A stretch of 10,235 nucleotides of DNA from Halocynthiibacter sp049608145 (GTDB taxonomy: Bacteria; Pseudomonadota; Alphaproteobacteria; Rhodobacterales; Rhodobacteraceae), in assembly GCF_049608145.1 (NCBI RefSeq), contig NZ_JBMYXF010000073.1:1-10235 (forward strand), given 5' to 3'. Numbering within the stretch: position 1 is the stretch's first letter; each line of letters starts with the position of its first letter. Position numbers and translations under genes: made by a program. Below, one piece after another: positions 1-5,127 of the stretch. The notes under the pieces were generated by a model. That model did not search any database. It saw only the letters and a program-made list of their open reading frames with translations, and had not been told where the DNA came from.

Positions 1-47
1 TTCCGGTTTTCCGGTTTTCCGGTTTTCCGGTTTTCCGGTTTTCCGGT
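1..47. repeat. 8-bp tandem repeat, TTCCGGTT x 5.9
   Basis: The unit TTCCGGTT occurs five times in full and once with 7 of 8 bases, without a single mismatch. The array begins at base 1, so its true left end and copy number lie outside the window. It sits downstream of rpoH, beyond its terminator, and I see no reading frame that uses it. Perfect short arrays like this tend to vary in copy number by replication slippage. No function is claimed. Confidence 0.9.
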
Positions 48-95
48 GAAAAATGCCTGCGATCAGAAATCTGTCAACCTCAAATCATTTCAGCC

Positions 96-124
96 AAAGA
101 AAAAGGCGGCCATCTCTGGCCGCC
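96..124 (-). terminator. Rho-independent terminator of rpoH
   Basis: A perfect 8-bp GC-rich stem (GGCGGCCA / TGGCCGCC, loop of four bases) occupies 105-124. Read on the minus strand it is followed by a T-rich tract (TTTTTCTTT). It lies about 25 bases past the rpoH stop codon and is correctly oriented to end the rpoH transcript. Confidence 0.85.
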
Positions 125-149
125 CTATCATTCAGATAATATCTCAATA

Positions 150-1046
150 TTATGCGCGTTCAAGCAGCCCCTTCTGGCGGGCCAGTTCACGCATACGTTT
201 CTGTAGTTTTTCAAATGCCCGCACCTCGATCTGGCGAATGCGTTCGCGGCTGACATCGTACTCACCGGACAGATCTTCCAGCGTCTTGGGTTGATCTTCC
301 AAACGGCGTTTCATCAGGATGTCTTTTTCCCGGTCATTCAGCGCATCCATAGCTTCCGCCAACAGCGCGCGGCGGGTGTCCAGTTCGTCCTTGGCTTCGT
401 AATCACCAGCTTGGTCCGCATCGTCATCCTCAAGCCAATCCTGCCATTGCATCGTGCCTTCACCTTCAGACCCGACTGTGGCGTTCAGCGACGCATCCCC
501 ACCAGACATCCGACGGTTCATGGAGATCACTTCATCTTCGGTCACACCCAGATCATTGGCAATGCGGGCCACGTTTTCCGGGCGCAGATCACCTTCTTCC
601 AAGGCACCAATGCGATTTTTAGCTTTGCGCAGGTTAAAGAACAGTTTTTTCTGCGCGGATGTCGTGCCCAGCTTCACCAAAGACCAAGACCGCAACACAT
701 ATTCCTGAATGCTCGCACGGATCCACCACATGGCATAGGTCGCCAGACGGAAGCCTTTTTCAGGATCAAACCGTTTCACCGCCTGCATCAGACCCACGTT
801 GGCCTCAGAAATTACCTCGGCCTGGGGCAGACCATAGCCACGATAGCCCATAGCGATTTTCGCAGCCAAACGCAGATGCGAGGTCACCATTTTATGCGCG
901 GCCTCAGAATCTTCATCCTCAACCCAACGCTTGGCCAACATATATTCCTCTTCCGGCTCAAGCAGCGGGAATTTACGGATTTCCTGCATATAGCGGTTCA
1001 GCCCCTGTTCCGGGCTGGGTGCTGGAAGATTTGCATAGTTGCTCAT
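150..1046 (-). CDS. rpoH: RNA polymerase heat-shock sigma factor RpoH (sigma-32)
   Basis: This is the alternative sigma factor that directs RNA polymerase to heat-shock and stress promoters in the cytoplasm. The product is 298 aa, the usual length for alphaproteobacterial RpoH. Region 2 (about residues 50-120) contains the core-binding and -10 recognition segment around EANVGLMQAVKRFD and YAMWWIRASIQEY. The RpoH box QKKLFFNLRK (132-141), diagnostic for sigma-32 against other sigma-70 members, follows. The acidic linker is at 205-222, and region 4 with the -35 helix-turn-helix (DVSRERIRQIEVRAFEKL) is at 264-281. The frame stays open 16 codons further upstream, but ATG at 1046 is chosen because the family alignment begins there and GAGGG lies just upstream. 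Many Rhodobacterales carry two rpoH paralogues, and the sequence alone does not tell me whether this is RpoHI or RpoHII. Confidence 0.95.
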   Translation of the reverse strand: MSNYANLPAPSPEQGLNRYMQEIRKFPLLEPEEEYMLAKRWVEDEDSEAAHKMVTSHLRLAAKIAMGYRGYGLPQAEVISEANVGLMQAVKRFDPEKGFRLATYAMWWIRASIQEYVLRSWSLVKLGTTSAQKKLFFNLRKAKNRIGALEEGDLRPENVARIANDLGVTEDEVISMNRRMSGGDASLNATVGSEGEGTMQWQDWLEDDDADQAGDYEAKDELDTRRALLAEAMDALNDREKDILMKRRLEDQPKTLEDLSGEYDVSRERIRQIEVRAFEKLQKRMRELARQKGLLERA

Positions 1047-1122
1047 ATCGGCCCTCGTCCTGTTCGCTGCGGGCTTACCTGTCCCGCTGCGCAAACTTAT
1101 GTTTACGCGATTAACATACTAT

Positions 1123-1150
1123 CAGATAGTTCATCTTAGCACGTTTTCAA
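1123..1150 (-). promoter_or_regulatory. Putative rpoH promoter
   Basis: On the minus strand TTGAAA (1150-1145) and TATCTG (1128-1123) are separated by 16 bases, giving a leader of about 70 nt before the rpoH ATG. The -35 can also be read as CTTGAA, and ACTATCT fits six of seven positions of the alphaproteobacterial sigma-32 -10 consensus CYTATNT. Self-activation by RpoH is therefore possible. The -10 lies in a small inverted repeat, CTATC-T-GATAG. This call rests on visual consensus matching only. Confidence 0.4.
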
Positions 1151-1202
1151 GGCCCCGCCCTAACAAATGTGCCTTAATGCACGGTTAAGTGAGGAAATGT
1201 TT

Positions 1203-1221
1203 CAAGGCTCACGCAGCCTTG
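1203..1221 (-). terminator. Weak terminator-like hairpin after the Imm11 gene
   Basis: A 7-bp stem (CAAGGCT / AGCCTTG) with a 5-base loop lies about 25 bases beyond the Imm11 stop codon and upstream of the rpoH promoter. On the minus strand it is followed by AAACATTT rather than a clean T tract, so termination may be inefficient. Confidence 0.35.
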
Positions 1222-1245
1222 TGTCATAGTTTTTCACTCCAAACA

Positions 1246-1922
1246 CTAAACAGCCTTCATCGGGTAATGTTTCGGCATTTTCAGCCCTGCATCTTTGATC
1301 CGCGCCACAAGTTCGTCGGACATAAACAACCAAGGACGCAGGATGTGTTTTTCCCGCCAGATATGCTTGCCGTCCGCCGCCTCGCGGGACATTGCAAGAC
1401 CAGCCAATGCAGAACGGGATGTTGAGATAACATCCACACCTTCGCCCGCGTAGGCATCTGGCCGCGCGCTTGCCGGATCGCTGCCTTCCAAGCGGAAGCT
1501 GGCCAGGTGCGTGTGAATCACCATCCCATAATACGGCACCGGATAGGTCTGATCCTTTGGCATGGTGATTTTCATCGGCCAGAACTGATGCACCCCCGGT
1601 TCCAGGTCTTCGATGATATCTCTGAGGGTTTCGTCCACCGCTATGAGTTGGTTCTTCATCATAATCAGAGATGCTAATTCCTTATGTACTTTAAGCGTTT
1701 TCAACTCTTTCGGTTGCGCATAGTCTTCTAAAGGCCCGAGGTCTTTCACGTATTTTTGAGAAAAATGATAAAAATCAACTCGTTGCTCCATCCCGTGAGT
1801 TTTTTTTCTGACGCTGTCATTTGCGTATTGTAATAGTTTTCTATTGTATCTTGCAAACCAACATACTTGCCGGGCGGGAAATAATCCCCAAATCCTTTCG
1901 GCCCAATCACACCATAAGTCAT
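1246..1922 (-). CDS. Imm11 (DUF1629) family immunity-like protein, frame broken at an A8 run
   Basis: The C-terminal 185 residues resemble the Imm11/DUF1629 family, known from polymorphic-toxin immunity loci. The motif VHQFWP is at about 111-116 of the reconstructed protein, PYYGMVIHTH follows it, and the tail carries FMSDELVARIKDAG. The frame that carries this domain has no convincing start of its own. Its longest version opens at 1941 with a Cys/Trp-rich stretch that looks like noise. A different frame opens at ATG 1922 behind GGAAGGGGAG, encodes MTYGVIGPKGFGDYFPPG, and stops at 1746 after 58 codons. The two frames meet at eight A residues (minus strand; bases 1800-1807). A -1 shift there joins them into a smooth 225-aa protein. 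The break may be a true mutation, a homopolymer sequencing error, or slippage. No toxin gene is adjacent. The 5' half is about 32-43% GC, well below its neighbours, which suggests transfer. The family call is moderate, and the partner is unknown. Confidence 0.65.
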
Positions 1923-1941
1923 CTGCTCTCTCCCCTTCCAT

Positions 1942-2115
1942 TGCCAGTCAGTCCACGACCAAGTGCGCTTAATTTACCGGTGCTTTTGATTGCACCGAAG
2001 CCGGTTCCACCTCAGATGCGCCCATTTTTGTCAGTGTTTCGTTATCAACGAGACCTTTGCACCAACAATCAACTTGGTCGTGGCTTCAGTTTCGAGCTAT
2101 AATGCAAAAAGAGAG
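1942..2115. other. Gene-free gap with a 12-bp inverted repeat and hairpins
   Basis: No convincing gene lies between the Imm11 start and the rluD stop. The segment contains CCACGACCAAGT (1953-1964) and its perfect reverse complement ACTTGGTCGTGG (2072-2083), separated by 107 bases. Between these arms are a 6-bp hairpin (CGGTGC / GCACCG, 1978-1997) and an 8-bp hairpin with a three-base loop (2036-2054). Short minus-strand open stretches, such as one ending in VQSKAPVN, could be the remains of a decayed gene, but I cannot identify one. Confidence 0.5.
2074..2103 (+). promoter_or_regulatory. Possible promoter pointing antisense into rluD
   Basis: TATAAT at 2098-2103 is a perfect -10 hexamer on the plus strand, with TTGGTC 18 bases upstream as a partial -35. 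Transcription from it would run antisense into the 3' end of rluD, because no plus-strand gene follows until 3161. It may be a chance match in an AT-rich gap. Confidence 0.2.
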
Positions 2116-3162
2116 TTAGCTTGTGACACCGGTCCGCAATTTATCCGCCAACCCCTGCATATCCACGGGATCAGGCGCTTCAAAACGCAGGGTTTCGCCT
2201 GTGTCCGGGTGCACGAACCCAAGGCTGGCGGCATGCAACGCCTGACGTGGGAACGCGCGGGCGGCGGCGGCGGCCACTGGGCCAACGGCTTTATCCGCCA
2301 GTTTGCGTTTCCCACCATAGGTCTGGTCGCCAATCAGCCCGTGACCGGCGTGGGTCATATGCACACGGATCTGGTGGGTGCGGCCAGTTTCAAGCCAGCA
2401 TTCCACCTTGGCCGCAACCGCAGGGTTGCCGTAACTTTCCAGAATACGCACCCGCGTCACCGCATGACGGCCACCGGTGAAAATCACCTGTTGTTTCTGA
2501 CGGTCATGCTTGTGACGCGCCAGCATTGTGGTGATTTTCATGATGTTGCTGGTCTCGAAATTCACGCCCTTCACGCCGCGCAGACGCGGATCAAACGCAT
2601 CCGGCACACCATAAACCATCGCGTGGTAATGCCGTTCAACCGTGTGTTTTTCGAACTGTTTTGCCAGCCCCTGATGGGCTTTATCGGTTTTCGCAACCAC
2701 CAACAGACCGGACGTATCTTTATCAATCCGGTGCACAATGCCCGGCCGCGCCTTACCACCGACGCCAGACAATTCACCGCCAAAATGATGCAATAACGCA
2801 TTCACAAGCGTCCCCGAGGGCGTGCCCGGCGCGGGATGCACCACCATGCCGACGGGTTTGTTGATCACAATCAGGTGGTCGTCTTCAAACAGGATATCCA
2901 GCGGGATATCTTCGGGCAGAATATGCGTGTCCACGGCCTGAGGCACAGCAATGGTGATCACATCCCCAGCAGCCACTTTCGCCTTTTGATCCGTCACAAC
3001 AAGACCGCCACGTGATACAGACCCATCAGCAATCAATTTCGCAAGACGCGAGCGCGACAGCGAAGCTTCCTCTGGCACATCGCGCGCAAGCGCTTTATCA
3101 AGACGCGGCGGAGGGTTCTCCGCGATCACGACCTCAATGATATCCTGAGAAAGATCCTGCAT
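2116..3162 (-). CDS. rluD: RluA/RluD-family 23S rRNA pseudouridine synthase
   Basis: This enzyme isomerises uridine to pseudouridine in structured RNA. E. coli RluD acts on helix 69 of 23S rRNA, and the target here is inferred from family. The product is 348 aa. An S4 RNA-binding domain occupies about residues 18-75 (RLDKALARDV, LSRSRLAKLIADG). The catalytic domain has NKPVGMVVHP (101-110), the active-site motif HRIDKDTSG (144-152) with the presumed nucleophile Asp147, and the conserved GRTHQIRVHM (260-269). The frame stays open for 66 codons upstream of 3162, but that part is antisense to the DUF6476 membrane segment and reads as non-family sequence, so ATG 3162 is chosen. A purine-rich GGTAGGG lies about 10 bases upstream. 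The start overlaps the start of the divergent DUF6476 gene. Rhizobial and rhodobacterial genomes, as I recall, often place this gene next to rpoH; here the Imm11 gene lies between them. Confidence 0.9.
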   Translation of the reverse strand: MQDLSQDIIEVVIAENPPPRLDKALARDVPEEASLSRSRLAKLIADGSVSRGGLVVTDQKAKVAAGDVITIAVPQAVDTHILPEDIPLDILFEDDHLIVINKPVGMVVHPAPGTPSGTLVNALLHHFGGELSGVGGKARPGIVHRIDKDTSGLLVVAKTDKAHQGLAKQFEKHTVERHYHAMVYGVPDAFDPRLRGVKGVNFETSNIMKITTMLARHKHDRQKQQVIFTGGRHAVTRVRILESYGNPAVAAKVECWLETGRTHQIRVHMTHAGHGLIGDQTYGGKRKLADKAVGPVAAAAARAFPRQALHAASLGFVHPDTGETLRFEAPDPVDMQGLADKLRTGVTS

Positions 3163-3478
3163 GTCTGACGCCCTACCTGAAGACCAAACGGAATTGCCCG
3201 CCAGCCTGAAGTTTCTGAAAATCCTGGTCACGATCTTGACCGGGGTAATGATCCTGGGCGTTGTAGTGATCATTTTCCTGCTTGTCACGCGGCTAACGCA
3301 ATCCCCTGCGTCAATCGCCCTGCCCGACCAGATCACCCTGCCCGACGACGCCACCGCCACGGCCTATACCCGCGGCAGCGACTGGTTTGCGGTGGTGACA
3401 ACATCCGAGGATGGCGAAAGCATTGTGATCTATGATCTGGATGGCGGAACCCTGCGCCACGAAATAAAAGTGGATTAG
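3161..3478 (+). CDS. DUF6476 family small membrane protein
   Basis: The 105-aa protein has an acidic N-terminus, one strong transmembrane helix at about residues 19-44, and a soluble C-terminal part with LPDQITLPDDATATAYTRG, then DWFAVVTT and DLDGGTLRHEI. That arrangement matches what I recall of DUF6476, a family of unknown function nearly confined to Rhodobacterales and commonly found divergent from rluD. The C-terminal part would sit in the periplasm if the lysines before the helix face the cytoplasm. The ribosome-binding site is poor (GAGAAAG about 9 bases upstream) and lies inside rluD codons. The start codon shares two bases with that of rluD. It ends 6 bases before the convergent small membrane gene at 3485. 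Confidence 0.8.
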   Translation: MSDALPEDQTELPASLKFLKILVTILTGVMILGVVVIIFLLVTRLTQSPASIALPDQITLPDDATATAYTRGSDWFAVVTTSEDGESIVIYDLDGGTLRHEIKVD

Positions 3479-3484
3479 CAGGAT

Positions 3485-3640
3485 TCAGATGCTCACGTCA
3501 TTCGCGAATTGAATGCCAGCATAGATGAATAAAGCCGTGCCAACTATGATCACCACCCAGCGAAAGACCCGGCTGTTGTCCACACCGTAACTCATCAAAT
3601 AGTCAAATAATGACCCGGTGCTTTTTATCATGCCAATCAT
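3485..3640 (-). CDS. Small single-pass membrane protein, 51 aa, unrecognised
   Basis: I do not recognise this family. The frame runs ATG 3640 to TGA 3485 and encodes 51 aa. A soluble N-terminal part of about 27 residues contains SLFDYLMSYGVDNSRVF, followed by one hydrophobic helix (about 28-46, WVVIIVGTALFIYAG) and a short polar tail. Lys6, Arg24 and Arg27 ahead of the helix predict N-in, C-out topology. Its start overlaps the stop of the upstream small gene as ATGA, and TTAGGTGAG, about 10 bases upstream, is a good ribosome-binding site lying inside that gene. Both points argue for real, translationally coupled expression. The segment is about 40% GC against about 58% in the operon to its right. 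Residue 4 is an alternative Met start. Confidence 0.6.
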   Translation of the reverse strand: MIGMIKSTGSLFDYLMSYGVDNSRVFRWVVIIVGTALFIYAGIQFANDVSI

Positions 3641-3816
3641 GCAAAAAACTCACCTAAGGCGTGACGAATAATCCAATAAAAGAAAATTGCGATACCCGGC
3701 CATAAGACATAGCCTCCATTTCGATCCAGAAAATCGGATGATGTGAAAGAGAACGCTACGAAGAGCAAAACAATCGCGCCGGTTGCAACAACCCGCGCTT
3801 TCATTTCAAACGACAT
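3637..3816 (-). CDS. Small two-pass membrane protein, 59 aa, unrecognised
   Basis: I do not recognise this family. The frame runs ATG 3816 to TGA 3637 and encodes 59 aa. It has two hydrophobic segments (about 9-26, VVATGAIVLLFVAFSF, and about 37-50, VLWPGIAIFFYWII), joined by a polar loop SSDFLDRNGG. Lys6 and Arg8 before the first segment and Arg51 after the second predict a hairpin with both ends in the cytoplasm. TTTGGAGCGGT supplies a good ribosome-binding site 6 bases before the ATG. The stop codon overlaps the start of the 51-aa gene downstream (ATGA), making a two-gene unit. The CoA-transferase stop is 103 bases upstream. An AT-rich stretch with TTGAGG and AAATAT about 16 bases apart could be a private promoter, although read-through from the operon is also possible. 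Confidence 0.6.
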   Translation of the reverse strand: MSFEMKARVVATGAIVLLFVAFSFTSSDFLDRNGGYVLWPGIAIFFYWIIRHALGEFFA

Positions 3817-3894
3817 ACCGCTCCAAATATTTGATAAATAAAAATTAACCTCAAAAACCTATTAAAGACATATGTCCCCGCAAACTAAGCGCAT

Positions 3895-3920
3895 AACAGA
3901 AGATTGCGCAATCTCATGTT
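3895..3920. repeat. Palindrome just after the CoA-transferase stop
   Basis: AGATTGCGCAATCT (3901-3914) is a perfect 14-bp palindrome. Two bases further out on each side, AACA (3895-3898) pairs with TGTT (3917-3920), giving a 26-bp imperfect palindrome. It starts right at the stop codon of the CoA-transferase gene. On the minus strand no T tract follows, so it is not a standard terminator. It could be an operator, an mRNA 3'-end stabilising hairpin or a weak terminator. A second palindrome, GACATATGTC (3867-3876), lies nearby, upstream of the 59-aa gene. Confidence 0.55.
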
Positions 3921-5125
3921 CAATCTTTGCCCTGATCCTCGGCAAGTTCTGCCAAAACATCATCCGTATCTGCCCCAAAACGCGGGGGGGCGCGGCGGTA
4001 GGTGACCGGGGTTGCAGAGAAGTTCAAAGGGTTGCCCAGCACCGGGATCACACCATCGGCAGCATCCTCTGACGCCAAACCCGGTGCCATGTTGCGCGCA
4101 GCCACCTGGTCGCTTTCCATCACCTGATCCAGCGTGTTCACCGGACCAACTGGCACTTTGATTGCCTCAAGCCCAGAAATGATGTCCGCCATCGGGCGTT
4201 TCGCCATCTCAGGATCAATCAACGCATAAAGTGCGTCCCGGTTTTCCAACCGTGCAGGATTGGTCGCAAAACGCGGATCATCCGCCTGCCCTTCAAGCCC
4301 AAGCCAGGTCATAAAACGCTGAAACTGTGTGTCATTTCCAACAGCCAAGATCACATGCCCGTCACTTGCCGCACAGGTTTTATAAGGCACGATATTGGGG
4401 TGACCATTGCCGCGGCGCTTTGGCAACTCGCCCGATACCCGGTAATTCACGCCCTCATTGATCAACCAAGCGATCTGACTGTCCACAAGCGCAATATCAA
4501 TCTGTTGCCCTTCCCCGGTCGCATCCCGGTGACGCAGGGCCGCCAAAATCCCCGTGGTCGCATACATGCCACACATGACATCGGCGATGCCAACGCCAAC
4601 CTTCATGGGATCGCCTTCAGGTTCCCCGGTCAAAGACATGATCCCACCATAACCCTGCGCCATCAGATCATAGCCCGGTTTGCTGGCGTTCGGACCCGTC
4701 TGGCCATAGCCCGAGATCGAACAGTAGACTAAGCCCGGAAGGTCATCCTTAAAAGACGCATAGTCCAGCCCGTATTTGGCAAGCGACCCCGGCTTGAAAT
4801 TCTCAATCAACACATCCGCCATGGCGGCCAAATCACGAATGATCTTCTGCCCCTCAGGCGTGGCGATATCGACGGCGACAGATCGTTTGTTGCGGTTGGC
4901 GCAGATAAAATAGGCGCTGATGTCACTATCCGACCCATCGGTCATTTCCACATAGGGCGGCCCCCAGGAACGCGTATCATCGCCGCCGGTTGCGGGGTTC
5001 TCAATCTTGATCACATCCGCGCCCATATCGCCCAACAGCTGGGTACAGGTAGGGCCCGCCAAAATGCGCGAAAGATCGAGAACTTTCAGACCATGCAGTG
5101 GGCCATTCACTTGATTTTCAGACAT
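3920..5125 (-). CDS. Class III (CaiB/BaiF) CoA-transferase
   Basis: This enzyme moves CoA from a donor thioester (often succinyl-, formyl- or acetyl-CoA) to a carboxylic acid in the cytoplasm. The product is 401 aa, normal for the family. It opens with GLKVLDLSRILAGPTCTQLLGDMGADVIKIE (about 12-42, hallmark of CaiB/BaiF). It continues with ANRNKRSVAVDI and VLIENFKPGSLAKYGLDY, and has the catalytic region GVGIADVMCGMYA, in which Asp182 aligns with Asp169 of formyl-CoA transferase. The start lies only 2 bases after the stop of the ThDP gene, with GGGAAA about 8 bases upstream, so it is the last gene of a coupled operon. A class III CoA-transferase paired with a desulfinase-like enzyme recalls Act of Variovorax (succinyl-CoA:3-sulfinopropionate CoA-transferase). 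The family call is firm, while the substrate is inference. Confidence 0.92.
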   Translation of the reverse strand: MSENQVNGPLHGLKVLDLSRILAGPTCTQLLGDMGADVIKIENPATGGDDTRSWGPPYVEMTDGSDSDISAYFICANRNKRSVAVDIATPEGQKIIRDLAAMADVLIENFKPGSLAKYGLDYASFKDDLPGLVYCSISGYGQTGPNASKPGYDLMAQGYGGIMSLTGEPEGDPMKVGVGIADVMCGMYATTGILAALRHRDATGEGQQIDIALVDSQIAWLINEGVNYRVSGELPKRRGNGHPNIVPYKTCAASDGHVILAVGNDTQFQRFMTWLGLEGQADDPRFATNPARLENRDALYALIDPEMAKRPMADIISGLEAIKVPVGPVNTLDQVMESDQVAARNMAPGLASEDAADGVIPVLGNPLNFSATPVTYRRAPPRFGADTDDVLAELAEDQGKD

Positions 5126-5127
5126 GA

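Noticed and set aside
291..1139. Long plus-strand open frame opposite rpoH (282 codons)
   Set aside because: It is a mirror of rpoH codons with no family signal. RpoH on the other strand is unmistakable.
1197..1229. Ten-codon plus-strand frame behind AGGAA
   Set aside because: It is too short, overlaps the hairpin after the Imm11 gene, and no downstream gene on that strand would make it a leader peptide.
1743..1941. ATG at 1941 as start of the Imm11 gene
   Set aside because: The 5' stretch in that frame is Trp/Cys/Arg-rich and unlike the family. The other frame starting at 1922 has a strong ribosome-binding site and a protein-like sequence, so the 1941 start is probably an artefact of the frame break.
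1990..2796. Long plus-strand open frame opposite rluD (268 codons)
   Set aside because: It is antisense to a well-supported pseudouridine synthase. Its composition (His/Arg/Gln-rich) is typical of a shadow frame in GC-rich DNA, and it has no ribosome-binding site or recognisable domain.
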